A DNA stretch of 46,669 bases from Pseudomonadales bacterium (GCA_029210125.1 JARGPR010000017.1:1-46669), one strand, 5' to 3'; counted from the first letter of the stretch, positions 1-10,400 are shown. Numbers and translations are program-made. The notes: generated from the sequence alone by a model not told the origin.

Positions 1-86
1 AATGACGGCTACGGCCGCATAGTTAGAGTGTCTACTTTTCGTGGGGAACACCAAGAATGTTGTTTAAGTGCTACAAAAAACAACGG

Positions 87-575
87 CTAGTGCTGGTGCC
101 CGCCAACTCCATGGGCATGGCCATGGCTTTTTTCTTCAGCGGTTGCTTCACGTACATCCTCGATTTTTACATCGAAGGTTAGTGTTCTACCTGCATAGGG
201 GTGATTGGCGTCGACATCAATATTAAACTTCCCCGCCTTAAGCACCATAACCTGGCGCATCCCTTGTTTGGTGCGAACCGGTACGATCATTCCCGGCTTC
301 AGTCGTGCATTCTTTTTAACGTCAACATTTTTTAGCGGTATCCGTTGAACGTTTTCTTTACGGTGAAAACCATAACCGTCGGCAGGATCTACCGTTACCT
401 TGAATGCATCCCCTGCCTTATGCCCAATCATCGCTTGCTCAAGCCCGCGAACAATATTATCGCTACCATGAAGGTAAGCTACTGGCTCACGCTCATGGGA
501 ATCCTCAAGTATATTGCCTTCTTCATCACTTAAGCGGAAATGAAAGGTGGTTATTTTGCCCGGACCGATATTCAT
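87..575 (-). CDS. slyD: SlyD-like FKBP-type peptidyl-prolyl isomerase
   Basis: An FKBP-fold peptidyl-prolyl cis-trans isomerase and chaperone of the SlyD type, expected in the cytoplasm. The N-terminal half carries the FKBP half-motifs (YLHGSDNIVRGLEQAMIG, then DPADGYG), followed by the insert-in-flap region and a second FKBP strand set (NHPYAGRTLTFDVKI). The tail is His-rich (HGHAHGVGGHQH), as in metal-binding SlyD proteins that serve nickel delivery. Length of about 162 residues is normal. I chose the ATG at 575 because GGAG lies 6 bases upstream; a TTG one codon earlier is also open. It is divergent from the CitE-like gene. Nickel use is inferred from the tail only. Confidence 0.93.
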   Translation of the reverse strand: MNIGPGKITTFHFRLSDEEGNILEDSHEREPVAYLHGSDNIVRGLEQAMIGHKAGDAFKVTVDPADGYGFHRKENVQRIPLKNVDVKKNARLKPGMIVPVRTKQGMRQVMVLKAGKFNIDVDANHPYAGRTLTFDVKIEDVREATAEEKSHGHAHGVGGHQH

Positions 576-787
576 CAACTACTCCATCAAACTGCAAGTC
601 TATAAAAGGCCGATTATCCTTTGCTAACCCGATGATGGCAATGCTAGTAGATCGGTTTGCACCGGGTACCCGACAGTCGTTACTATTCCTACGCTGAGCT
701 GGACACTCGTGTTGCGGAAAAACCATTTTCGTAATCGGACAAATGCCCTGTCTATTGGGCTTATAACTGCCCATGGAGGGAAGAACG

Positions 788-2056
788 TTGCCAAATTTTG
801 ACTCGATAGCCAAGCAGGCGCTGGAACAGCGCGACCAGTTGCTCGCCCAACGTAACGCCGCCAGTGCCGATATGCCATTGCGGTTCTGGAATCAGCAGGC
901 CCATTTCACTACCCCTGCTAGTGGTTCACCGGAGAAAGCAATTACCGGGTTGAAGGCTACTGCCAAAATCCTCCGCCGTTTCGATATCTCCATAGGTGAA
1001 CTGGCAGCATTCACCGATGCCGATCAAGCCATACTGGATGACCTTATCAATAATGAAAAGAACCATACGCCGCTGGTAATGGTTGACGCAGAAGATGCGG
1101 TTGCACTGACAGAAGATTCCAGCGCCAAAGCCCGCGATGGTGCCAAACGGGTATTCTCTAACGCAGATTGGGGCTCAACACTGGCGTTTTTTAGGCCATC
1201 CGGCTTGGGGCTTGATACCTGCGTTGGAGATTTGCTGGAGGTATTACCCGCTACTGCAGAGGGGCGCTCATCAGAAGAGTACCCCATTGATGGCATTATC
1301 TGGCCTAAGCCTGAGCATCCAGAAGAGATTCGCTGGGTCTGCGATCTGTTAGGCCAGGTAGAGCATGAACTAGGGCTCAAACAAAACCAGATAAAATTTC
1401 AATTCCTAATTGAATCCGGTTACGCACTAAATCAACTCAAAGACCTGGCTCAGGCCGCGATTCCGCGCTTAACGGGTCTAATCTGGGGTATCGCAGATTA
1501 CAGTGCAGATGCTAATTTGCCGACCATTAAAAACGATCACCCAGTTTGCGATTGGGCGCGTTACCAACTCGTCAATATGGCTGGGGCACTCAACGTACCC
1601 GCCATAGATAGCATGACCCTTAACTACCCAACTCCCGTTCACCGGGGTGCAGATCTGACTGAGCAGCAACAGCAGGAAAACAAACAAAAAATACTGCGCG
1701 CATTAAAAGATGTGTATGACGAAGCCAACCACGGTATTAACCTCGGTATGGCAGGGAAATGGGTTGGCCACCCCGCTCAACTACTGATGGTGATGGCCGC
1801 CTATCGCAACGCCATCCCCCAGTCACAAATTGATAGCGACATAGAAGAGATAGAAGCCTACAACCAGGCCGTAGCCGCAGGCGCAGGTGCAACCATGATT
1901 GGTGAAGGGAAGAAAGAGTATATGGCCGATCGAGCCACTGACCGGCACCTACGTGCCCGTTTGCGACGTGCGACCGCCTGGGGAGCACTAAGCGCAGAAA
2001 AGGCATTATCGCTTGAAGTGATTACCGAGCAGGAAAAAACTGAACTTGGTGGCTAA
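788..2056 (+). CDS. CitE-like HpcH/HpaI aldolase/citrate lyase family protein
   Basis: A TIM-barrel lyase of the HpcH/HpaI-CitE superfamily, which makes or breaks carbon-carbon bonds in CoA esters or keto acids with a divalent metal. Visible marks are DAEDAV (the family DxEDAV signature), the metal-binding Glu in FLIESGYAL, the Asp in GIADYSAD, and GKWVGHPAQ near the C-terminus, typical of CitE/malyl-CoA lyase-like proteins. The usual active-site RVN segment after the first motif reads FFRPSGL here, so the substrate may differ. An ATG at 773 is open, but GGAGGG lies 7 bases before an in-frame TTG at 788, so I prefer the TTG. No CoA-ligase or citrate lyase partners are adjacent, so the exact reaction is unknown. 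Confidence 0.85.
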   Translation: MPNFDSIAKQALEQRDQLLAQRNAASADMPLRFWNQQAHFTTPASGSPEKAITGLKATAKILRRFDISIGELAAFTDADQAILDDLINNEKNHTPLVMVDAEDAVALTEDSSAKARDGAKRVFSNADWGSTLAFFRPSGLGLDTCVGDLLEVLPATAEGRSSEEYPIDGIIWPKPEHPEEIRWVCDLLGQVEHELGLKQNQIKFQFLIESGYALNQLKDLAQAAIPRLTGLIWGIADYSADANLPTIKNDHPVCDWARYQLVNMAGALNVPAIDSMTLNYPTPVHRGADLTEQQQQENKQKILRALKDVYDEANHGINLGMAGKWVGHPAQLLMVMAAYRNAIPQSQIDSDIEEIEAYNQAVAAGAGATMIGEGKKEYMADRATDRHLRARLRRATAWGALSAEKALSLEVITEQEKTELGG

Positions 2057-2066
2057 AGAGTTACAG

Positions 2067-2092
2067 CTCCGTGCGGGACACACGGAGTCTTT
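2067..2092 (+). terminator. Intrinsic terminator after the CitE-like gene
   Basis: A perfect 7-bp stem (CTCCGTG pairing with CACGGAG) with a 7-base loop starts 11 bases after the stop codon and is followed by TCTTT. The short U-tract makes it modest. The remaining bases up to about 2350 hold no gene that I can support; the upstream promoter of the next gene should lie there, but I see no clear -35/-10 pair. Confidence 0.6.
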
Positions 2093-2393
2093 AAAAAGCG
2101 CCTAGTTAAAATTATAAGGTCAATTGTGATAAGTAGTCTCCTGAGCTTTGGTATTTAAACGCCTACTCGTTTGTGAGAGCACTCAATATTTTCGCTAATT
2201 CAGCTGTGGAAACCATAGGATACCCCTGAACACTCTATTTTATGTCCGCCTATATATGGGGCTTGCCGTCGCATCTTGATTTCGGGTTAGTGAATTGAAG
2301 CGCGCACCATAGTCTGGTTGGATTCGTGTTTTCATCCTATACTTCCATCGAGCGGTGACACTATTCAAAAGGTTTGAGGCAAAGAGAATCATT

Positions 2394-3212
2394 GTGCAAA
2401 TAATCACAAAAATGCATGTTTTTATATTGCTGGGCGCGATGATTTTCGGCGGTTCGGTCCAGGCCAATCAAACTAAGCTATCAGATACCCAACAAAAAGG
2501 GCTGGATATAGCGACTGAAGCGGAGCGACGTAACGACGGTTTTATCGATAATCGAGCGAAGCTCACGATGATCTTACGCAATAAAAGAGGGGATACCAGT
2601 ACCCGGCTTCTAAGGGTCCGTACCCTGGAGGGCGAAAATGATGCCGTTGATGGCGACAAGTCACTTATGATTTTTGATTCACCGAGGGATCAAAAAGGGT
2701 CTGCGCTGCTAACCTACTCCTATAAATTCAAACCTGATGATCAATGGATTTATCTGCCCGCTGCGAAGAGAGTTAAACGAATCGCATCTCGTAATAAATC
2801 AGGCCCCTTTGTGGGTAGCGAATTCGCGTATGAAGATTTTAATACACCTGTTGTTGAAAAATATAAGTATGACTATTTGAGGGATGAGCAGCAGCAGGAG
2901 CAGGACTGCTACGTCATAGAGCGTTATCCGCTTGATAAGTACTCCGGTTACCGTAGGCAAGTAGTTTGGCTGGACAAACAGGAATACCGGGTGTTGAAAA
3001 TTGATTTTTACGACCGTAAAAATAGTTTGTTAAAAACACTAACGATAAACGACTATGCGCTCTATTCGGATCGATACTGGCGAGCCAATAACCAGGCGAT
3101 GATAAATCATCAAACGGGTAAAAGTACTGAACTCAAGTTTTCTGACTATCGATTCAAAACAGGGTTACGGGATGTTGATTTCAGTATTAACAGCCTAAAG
3201 CGTGCAAGATAG
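2394..3212 (+). CDS. LolA-like outer membrane lipoprotein-sorting family protein
   Basis: An exported protein of the 'outer membrane lipoprotein-sorting' (LolA-like) family, predicted periplasmic. It has a signal peptide (ITKMHVFILLGAMIFGG ending SVQA before NQ). The mature part contains the family's hallmark region: MIFDSPRDQKGSALLTYSY, then DDQWIYLPAAKRVKRI and FVGSEFAYEDF. Such proteins usually occur next to MMPL/RND-type exporters and outer-membrane barrels and are thought to carry lipid-like cargo. Here only a barrel gene follows, 9 bases downstream. The frame is open from a GTG at 2355; I prefer GTG 2394 (or ATG 2412), because this gives a signal peptide of normal length. The cargo is unknown. 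Confidence 0.8.
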   Translation: MQIITKMHVFILLGAMIFGGSVQANQTKLSDTQQKGLDIATEAERRNDGFIDNRAKLTMILRNKRGDTSTRLLRVRTLEGENDAVDGDKSLMIFDSPRDQKGSALLTYSYKFKPDDQWIYLPAAKRVKRIASRNKSGPFVGSEFAYEDFNTPVVEKYKYDYLRDEQQQEQDCYVIERYPLDKYSGYRRQVVWLDKQEYRVLKIDFYDRKNSLLKTLTINDYALYSDRYWRANNQAMINHQTGKSTELKFSDYRFKTGLRDVDFSINSLKRAR

Positions 3213-3221
3213 AGCCAGTAT

Positions 3222-4526
3222 ATGATTGGGTTAACTCATTACATTACAGATAAGAAATTTATGTTTATTAGCCATTTTAGAGCCGGGTTGTATGTTGTAT
3301 TAGGTTGTTGGTTACCGGCTGGCATTAACGCTGCAGAATGGTCTGCTGAAGTTGGTTTTGAATCTAGCTTCTATTTGCATTCCGGCCCCCAGGGACAGTC
3401 TAAAGTGCATCCTTCTGTGCGGTTAGAAGCGGAATATTACAGGGATTGGAAAGGCGGGCAGGAGAGTTTTACCTTTAGTCCGCTTCTGGTTCTGGATGGA
3501 CAGGATAGCGAGCGAACCCATTGGGATATTAAAGAGCTAGCCTGGATCCATGTTGATGATGGATGGGAAATACGTAGCGGTATCCGTACGGTGTTTTGGG
3601 GCGTTATGGAAACCCGCCACCTGGTTGATATAATTAACCAGACTGATCAAGTGATGAATTTCGATGGTGAAGACAAATTGGGCCAGCCTATGGTTAATCT
3701 GTCGATCGATCAGAGTTGGGGAACCCTGGATTTGTATATCATGAGTTTTTTCCGTGATCGCACCTTCGCGGGGAAAGATGGCCGGCTACGGGGCCCTCTT
3801 ATTGTTGATACCGATAACCCTCGATTTGAATCTGGAAACAATAGAAACCGTATTGAGGGCGCGATACGCTGGCATCAGTACTTCGGTGATTTTGATATAG
3901 CCGTGTCGCACTTTTCAGGTACTGCCAGAGAGCCTGTTTTCGAGCTACAAGGCGCCCTTATAGGGGGTACCTTTATTCCAAATGGCATGGTAACCCCGGT
4001 ATATCCGGTGATTGATCAGACGGGCCTTGAGCTGCAATACATTTATGAAGGCTGGGCACTTAAAGCCGAGGCAATTAGCCATTACGGTCATGCTGGGCGA
4101 TATAACGCCGCAGTTTTTGGTTTTGAGTTCACTCAGAGTGGGCTTTACGATAGCCGTATTGACCTGGGTTGGGTGGTTGAATACTCCTACGACGAACGGG
4201 AAGAGCAAGCACCCGTTGGCATAGCGGAGCATGATTTAGCCATCGCCACGCGCTGGTCGCTCAATGATGTTGAATCCACCGAAATGCTTATTGGCGTCAT
4301 TGCCGATGAAAGTAGTGATGAACTAGTGTTTTTTCTTGAAGGCAGCCGCCGGCTTGGCGAGTACTGGAAACTCATCGTCGAAAGTCGAATTTTTGTAGGT
4401 GGTGATCCGCTTCCGCAGGATCTACCGTCTGTACTGACTCAGTTGAGCAATGCTGATCCGGACAATAAACTGGGGTATCTTCAGGATGAAGATTTCCTCA
4501 GAGTCGAGCTGGTACGATACTTTTAA
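3222..4526 (+). CDS. Predicted outer-membrane beta-barrel protein
   Basis: A predicted outer-membrane barrel of about 434 residues. An N-terminal signal peptide ends near GINA before AEWS. The rest alternates polar and hydrophobic residues, is rich in aromatic residues, and ends in a classic barrel signature (a final strand VELVRYF with C-terminal Phe). I recognise no named family with certainty; it resembles the DUF1302-like barrels encoded next to LolA-like genes. The gene starts 9 bases after the LolA-like stop, so the two very likely form one operon and one envelope pathway. An internal ATG at 3261 would give a tighter signal peptide and is a plausible alternative start. No transporter gene is linked to the pair. 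Confidence 0.75.
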   Translation: MIGLTHYITDKKFMFISHFRAGLYVVLGCWLPAGINAAEWSAEVGFESSFYLHSGPQGQSKVHPSVRLEAEYYRDWKGGQESFTFSPLLVLDGQDSERTHWDIKELAWIHVDDGWEIRSGIRTVFWGVMETRHLVDIINQTDQVMNFDGEDKLGQPMVNLSIDQSWGTLDLYIMSFFRDRTFAGKDGRLRGPLIVDTDNPRFESGNNRNRIEGAIRWHQYFGDFDIAVSHFSGTAREPVFELQGALIGGTFIPNGMVTPVYPVIDQTGLELQYIYEGWALKAEAISHYGHAGRYNAAVFGFEFTQSGLYDSRIDLGWVVEYSYDEREEQAPVGIAEHDLAIATRWSLNDVESTEMLIGVIADESSDELVFFLEGSRRLGEYWKLIVESRIFVGGDPLPQDLPSVLTQLSNADPDNKLGYLQDEDFLRVELVRYF

Positions 4527-4630
4527 CGTTTGATCAGATCCTGTTTTATCTAATCAAACCTGCTTGATTCGGTCTTCCTTAGCGGTCCTTTGTACGAATG
4601 TCCTAAAAGTGGAAGCTCCACAAACCCGCC

Positions 4631-4703
4631 GTCAGTTTTGCTGACTGTTATGAAACCTACTGGTTTTGTTATAGCCAGATTATTCTTTCGATAACAACCA
4701 GTA
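4631..4703 (+). promoter_or_regulatory. Two successive hairpins upstream of the thioesterase gene
   Basis: In the 254-base gap before the thioesterase gene, GTCAG-ttttg-CTGAC (4631-4645) is followed by a longer inverted repeat, TACTGGTTTTGTTAT at 4658-4672 against ATAACAACCAGTA at 4691-4703 (13 pairs with a 2-base bulge). Neither is followed by a T-run, so a simple terminator is unlikely. They could be an operator or part of a leader RNA. Function is not shown. Confidence 0.35.
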
Positions 4704-4780
4704 AGAATTTTTGCTCAGTTAAAGGGCAATTTGTAGTAGTATCCTGAACTCTTTTTATTTCATAACACATATCTCTAGAT

Positions 4781-5620
4781 ATGTGTGCTTTATATGGATT
4801 TACCGCTTTGGATATGATTGACGCAATTTTTGAACGTGATGGCGATTATTTTATACCTTCCGAAAACGCAAGTAGCCCCTGGGGGCCCACCCTTTTGCAT
4901 GGTGCAGCTACGTCTGGCCTGATTGGCTACGCCGTTGAACAAGCAGCTGATACCGATAAGATGCAGTTGGCTCGCCTTACCATCGATATGTTTCGCCCGG
5001 TGCCACGGGATCGGTTAAACATGACTACCCGGACGTTAAGGCAAGGCCGCAAGATCCATGTGATCGAAATTTCACTGCTTTGTTCCGATGTCGAGGTTTG
5101 CCGGGCCACAGCGGTGCTGTTGGTGAAAAGCCCACTAGACGTGCCAGCCCACGGAATACCCACGGTTAAAAAACCGGAAGGGCCAGATGGAATAATCGCC
5201 CGCTCCATTCGTTCTGTGGGTATGGAGGAGATGGAAAAATTACCACCGGGTTTTCATAATGTCATGGAAATCCGCTCGGCCGACAACTCCTTTGGAGAGG
5301 GAAAAGGTACAGTCTGGATTCGAATTCCCAGTCGAATTGTCGCAGGCGTTGATAACACACCATTGATGACCATTGCAGCGATCTCTGATCTCGGAAATGG
5401 GATGTCACAACTACGTATTGATGAAGATACGGGCATCATCAATGCTGATATTTCTATGCATCTTTATAGAATGCCTCGGGGTGACTGGATCTGTGTGGAC
5501 GCGCAGACCAAGGTAGAAACTACCGGTGTAGGCATTGTTGAAACACAATTATTTGATCAGTTCGGCATCATTGGCATGGTGAATCAGGCTTGCCTTGCAT
5601 CGCCCATATACAAAGGGTAA
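4781..5620 (+). CDS. TesB-like acyl-CoA thioesterase family protein (double hotdog)
   Basis: A probable acyl-CoA thioesterase of the TesB/4HBT_3 type, built as two hotdog folds in one chain of about 279 residues. The first hotdog covers roughly residues 15-115 (SPWGPTLLHGAATSGLIGYA; then LARLTIDMFRPVPRDRLNM, the strand typical of this family; then RATAVLLVK). The second covers about 160-270 and ends with VGIVETQLFDQFGIIGMVNQ, the usual C-terminal motif. It would hydrolyse acyl-CoA to a free acid and CoA in the cytoplasm. The substrate is unknown. It stands alone between the barrel gene and the ABC exporter. A start at an internal ATG (residue 12) cannot be excluded because no good Shine-Dalgarno is visible at 4781. 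Confidence 0.82.
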   Translation: MCALYGFTALDMIDAIFERDGDYFIPSENASSPWGPTLLHGAATSGLIGYAVEQAADTDKMQLARLTIDMFRPVPRDRLNMTTRTLRQGRKIHVIEISLLCSDVEVCRATAVLLVKSPLDVPAHGIPTVKKPEGPDGIIARSIRSVGMEEMEKLPPGFHNVMEIRSADNSFGEGKGTVWIRIPSRIVAGVDNTPLMTIAAISDLGNGMSQLRIDEDTGIINADISMHLYRMPRGDWICVDAQTKVETTGVGIVETQLFDQFGIIGMVNQACLASPIYKG

Positions 5621-5674
5621 TCCGCATAGGTCGGTATAATCCGCAAATTTATAATTCGATGTTCAAATTAAAAT

Positions 5675-6631
5675 ATGACCACAGCACTTTCGATCAAAAA
5701 TCTGAAAAAAACTTACGATACCGGTTTTCAGGCCCTCAAAGGTATTAATCTTGAAGTGGAGCAAGGTGATTTTTTCGCGCTACTTGGACCTAATGGTGCG
5801 GGGAAATCCACTACTATTGGCATCATCTGCTCCCTGGTGAATAAAAGCTCAGGAACAGTTGAGATTTTTGGCAAAGATATTGATGAAAATTTTTCATTAG
5901 CTAAAAAAGATCTTGGGGTCGTACCCCAGGAGTTCAATTTTAGTATGTTTGAGAAAGTGATCGATATTGTTTCCACTCAGGCTGGTTTTTATGGTCTGAA
6001 TCGTAAGCAGGCTATGGAAAAAAGTGAACACTACCTAAAAAAGCTGGGACTTTGGGATAAAAGGAATGAAAAGGCACGTTTTTTATCCGGAGGCATGAAA
6101 CGGCGTTTGATGATTGTGCGGGCCTTAGTACATGAGCCTCGGCTTCTAATACTGGATGAACCTACAGCTGGTGTTGATATTGAGCTGCGTCGCTCAATGT
6201 GGGAATTCATGAAGGAAATCAATGATGCCGGGACTACCATCATTCTGACGACACATTATCTTGAAGAGGCAGAAAGCCTTTGTCGAAATATTGCCATTAT
6301 CGATCAGGGTCAAATTGTAAAAAATACCGATATGCGCAGTCTGCTAACACAGCTATCCACCGAGACATTCATTTTGGATGTTCGTGATGATATTAAAGAC
6401 TTACCTGCTCTGGGCGCATATAACATACAACAAATTGACTCTCGGTGTTTTGAAGTTGAAGTTGAAAAAGAGCAACATCTCAATTCAATTTTTTCTATAT
6501 TGAGCGAACAAGGTATAGAAGTGATCAGCATGAGAAATAAAGTTAACAGGTTGGAAGAGCTCTTTGTGTCGCTAGTAGAAAACTCTGTTCCAAATCTCAC
6601 GAATGGCGCAGTTGAAGAGGTTGCAAAATGA
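5675..6631 (+). CDS. ABC transporter ATP-binding protein (YadG-like)
   Basis: The ATPase of an ABC-2 type exporter. It shows the Walker A GPNGAGKST (about residues 38-46), the Q-loop VPQEF, the signature LSGGMKRR, the Walker B LLILDEPTAGVD and the switch His in TTHYLEE. The C-terminal 100 residues form the extra domain common in YadG/CcmA-like ATPases. The stop overlaps the start of the permease gene by 4 bases (ATGA), so the two are translationally coupled and should form a 2+2 complex. Two TATAAT-like boxes lie within 45 bases upstream, at about 5635 and 5650, but without a convincing -35. Cargo is unknown. Confidence 0.93.
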   Translation: MTTALSIKNLKKTYDTGFQALKGINLEVEQGDFFALLGPNGAGKSTTIGIICSLVNKSSGTVEIFGKDIDENFSLAKKDLGVVPQEFNFSMFEKVIDIVSTQAGFYGLNRKQAMEKSEHYLKKLGLWDKRNEKARFLSGGMKRRLMIVRALVHEPRLLILDEPTAGVDIELRRSMWEFMKEINDAGTTIILTTHYLEEAESLCRNIAIIDQGQIVKNTDMRSLLTQLSTETFILDVRDDIKDLPALGAYNIQQIDSRCFEVEVEKEQHLNSIFSILSEQGIEVISMRNKVNRLEELFVSLVENSVPNLTNGAVEEVAK

Positions 6632-7401
6632 GCTGGCAGGAAAAATGGATTGCGTTTAAAACAATACTGAACCGAGAAATTCGGCGCTATATGCGTATTT
6701 GGCTACAGACACTCATACCCCCGGCGATCACAACAGGCCTTTATTTTGTGATTTTTGGTAACCTGATCGGAAGCCGGATTGGTGAGATGGGCGGCTATGA
6801 TTACATGCAGTTTATTGTGCCCGGGCTTATTATGATGGCGGTCATTACCAATTCTTATGCCAATGTGGTTGCATCGTTCTATAACACCAAGTTTCAACGC
6901 CATATTGAAGAGATGCTGGTTTCGCCTTTGCCGAATTATATAATTTTGACCGGCTATATTTTAGGTGGTGTAAGCCGAGGTATTATTGTCGGTATTATCG
7001 TCACTATCATGTCGCTATTTTTCAGCGATCTGGTGGTAGAAAATATTTTGATCACAATCACCGTTGTTTTCCTCACTGCTGTGCTGTTTTCGATATTCGG
7101 TTTTATTAATGCGGTATTTGCCAACAGCTTTGATGATATCTCCATCGTACCAACGTTTATTCTCACTCCGCTGACTTATCTGGGTGGGGTTTTTTATTCG
7201 ATTAATCTGTTGCCAGAATTTTGGCGATCGGTCTCCATGGCAAACCCGATTCTGTATATGGTGAATACCTTTCGTTATGGCATCTTAGGTGTCTCGGATA
7301 TCGATATTACCTGGGCTTTTGTAGCGATTATTATATTTATTGTCGGCTTTTATATGTACGCCCTGCATCTGCTGAATAGTGGTCGAGGAATACGTTCATA
7401 G
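6628..7401 (+). CDS. ABC-2 type transporter permease (YadH-like)
   Basis: The membrane subunit partnering the ATPase just upstream. It has about 257 residues and six likely membrane segments (for example LIPPAITTGLYFVIFGNLIG, FIVPGLIMMAVITNSYANVV, IIVGIIVTIMSLFF). It carries the ABC-2 family motif region near LTPLTYLGGVFYSINLLPEFW and a C-terminal segment NPILYMVNTFRYGILG, typical of YadH/NodJ-like permeases. Its start codon overlaps the ATPase stop. It ends 35 bases before the convergent addA-like gene. The exporter may move a lipid, glycan or drug; nothing here decides it. Confidence 0.92.
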   Translation: MSWQEKWIAFKTILNREIRRYMRIWLQTLIPPAITTGLYFVIFGNLIGSRIGEMGGYDYMQFIVPGLIMMAVITNSYANVVASFYNTKFQRHIEEMLVSPLPNYIILTGYILGGVSRGIIVGIIVTIMSLFFSDLVVENILITITVVFLTAVLFSIFGFINAVFANSFDDISIVPTFILTPLTYLGGVFYSINLLPEFWRSVSMANPILYMVNTFRYGILGVSDIDITWAFVAIIIFIVGFYMYALHLLNSGRGIRS

Positions 7402-7436
7402 GGATTTAGTTTGTCGAAGATAAACGGCTGATCCCT

Positions 7437-10400
7437 TCAGAGTACCTGCAAATAATCTATTGCCGGATAATAGAGCGCTAGTTTGATTGCTCGATCCTCG
7501 AGCTTCTGAAACCCCTCGTAGTAGGCCTGCATCTGTTTTTGATAGTGGTTAGCCTGTCGCCGCAAAAACTGCTCCAGAGACTCGGATTCAAGGTTGTTGT
7601 CCGTGTCACTGGAGGGCTGTGATGATTTATAGTCAATGATCCAGCGAGTTCCCTGTTCATCAATAAAGGTTCGGTCCACTCGGTACTGCTTATATCCAGT
7701 GCTAGTTTGAACGGTTATGGGGTACTCGGTCTGACTATCGATATGACCGTTGTCTAACAGCCAAACTCCATGTTGGCCTGTACAACAATGGCTGACCTGC
7801 TTCTCGATAATGGTAGCCGCTTTGTCCAACCCATCATAAACACCCAGTTGCCGCAATTGACTGCGCCAGACAGGCAGTTGTTTTTTAAATCGTTCCTGGT
7901 TCCAGTTTTTAATACCATCCTGAGTGATTTGAGCCAGAGCACGGTGTACCAACGTACCAATTGCTGTGGCTATGTTATTTGGTGCTGAACTATTACTATT
8001 GGCTTCAGTCGATGGGAGTTTATTACTTGAACCCTCTGGCAAAGTATTCAAATCAGTTTGCAAGGAGTGGCTAGCAGGAAAACTGACATCTGATTGCCAG
8101 TCTAGGGGTAACCTTAAGAGTGTGTTTGCCTCTTCATTAATATCAGCATTTGAGGGTAGATCAACGCTACCCTCTGCCGATTCATTGGGTTCAATTAATT
8201 GCGCCTGTTCCAGTATGGTTGGCCATAAAAAAGCCAGTAGAGAGTTCTTAACCGGTGCTGAATAATTATCGAGGAGGCTTATTTCATCCTCATTATGCTT
8301 ATCTGCTTGTTTTGTGACTGGCTTTTCTTTAATGGTTCCTAGCAGGAAAAGGCGATTTTTAGCGCGGGTTGTTGCAACGTAAAGCACTCGCTTGAGCTCA
8401 TTGCTAGCGCGTTTCTGATCGATATATTTTAGATAAGCTTGTATTGAATCTTCAGAGTCTTCAGTTGCTGATTGAACAGGTGCGAGCAATAGTTCGTTAT
8501 GGTTTTGATCGTTTTTATATAAATGCCAGTTTAGAAGTTTACTCTCGTTGTTAGCGGGTTTTCGTTCCAGTGAAGGCAAAATGACCGTGGAAAATTCCAG
8601 CCCTTTTGCCTTGTGAATGGTCATGATCTGAATCGCATTTGGATCGGATGCTTGAGGCTGTGCGTAAAGCTTTTCTACCCGTGACTCTAATTTTTTGATA
8701 TCAGGTAGCTGCCCGCTGTCGGTAAGCTTTTCAATGAGCACAAAAAACCGGTCGACATTATCGCGATCCGCAGGATCTTCTGCGAGCAGCATGCCCCCTA
8801 GCTCTAACCAGCAACCTTCTAACAGTATTCTAAAGGCTTTACGGCCAGTTTGATCAAAGCAACGTGTCAGCGGAATTTTTAGTTTTTCTATCCTAAGCTG
8901 ATCATCACTTGGCAAGCGCTGGATCAGTTCAGGGTTTTGAAGTTGCTGCCAGATCGTGGTTTGGCTTTGGCTTTGATCCGAGCCTGAGTTCGCAATCAAC
9001 AGTAGCGAATCCAGGGTAAGGCCACATAGCGGCGAGCGTATCAGTGCCAGCCAGGCAATTCTGTCTGCAGGGTGGCACAGTACACGGGTAAGCGTTTGCA
9101 GATCACGGATATACGGCAAGTATTGTAACGGATCGATTTCTACAGCCCGGAACGGTATGTCCGCCTGTTTGAGTTGTTCGACTATTGCAAGCAGATGGCC
9201 GCGAGCGCGAACCAGAATTGCAATTTCCCCATCGGGTTCTAGTTGTCGCGATTGATCAATCAGCTCAATTATTTTTTGTGCTTGAGCGGTCTGGTCAGGT
9301 GGGTCGACAAATAGAAAACTCTCTACCGCGACTGAAGCGGGTAATGCGGCTCGAGCGGCGGTAGATGCAGAATATGCGATCTCCCCATGTAGCCAGCTAT
9401 TACTATTTCCAAACACTAGATTAAACTGGCTGTTAATCCAGTTGATGAGTGTGGCCTGGGATCGGAAATTGGCGGTCAGCCTTAGCGGTTTAAGCTGAAT
9501 GTTTCCGATGCCATTTTGCTGGGTTGAAAGATAAATTCCCACATCAGCCTGTCGGAATTTGTAAATTGATTGCATCGGGTCACCCACCAAAAATAGCGAG
9601 CGACCATCGCCGACTTGCCAGCCCTGGGTGAGTTTTTCCAGCAGCTGAATTTGCAGGTTTGATGTATCCTGAAACTCATCTATCAATATATGCTGAAATC
9701 GATAGTCGAGAGATAATGCCAGATCAGTTGGTTGCTGGTCGGTACCTAGGGCCTGCAAAGCAGCGAGTGAAATTTCCCCGTGATCACAGGCTTGTTGCTC
9801 ATCAAAAACTATTTTTAAGCTTGCATATAGGGTTTTAAGTAGAACAAAAAGCTGTGAGAGTAGTTTTTTTTGTGACTCTGGGTAATTGGGGTAGGGTAAT
9901 GTTTTTAGTAGTGCAAGGCGCTCAACCAGTTCTTCTTCCGAACCGATCACCTGCAGACAATCGATAAACCCTGCTTTATGCGCTGCATTGGCTTTTCCCG
10001 CAGGAAACCCCTGGTTTTTGTTTGGCTTTAGTCTGATTCCATTTTGTTTGGTGAGGACTAATTCTGAAATTGCTTTCCAGATTTTTAAACTATTTATTGA
10101 GTGATCGGGGATTGAATCTAAATCTGCTAGTAATGCAATAGGTGACTCAGTACCTGCTTCCAGTAAGTTTTTTCCCGCTAGTGCTGCATGCTTGAAAAAT
10201 TCATTGGGAACCGTTGAAAATAGCTTTTTCCTGACAGTTTTTAATTCAGACTCGATCAAATCCTGTAGGTTTTGCTCAATATGTTCAAGCATTTGTTCAG
10301 GTTCTTCATGCAAAACCATCGGCAACCACTGGTCACGGATCGCCAACATTTCTATGAGCCGTTGTTCGACCCGATCGTAGCGGTTGTCCAGGTGTTGCAA

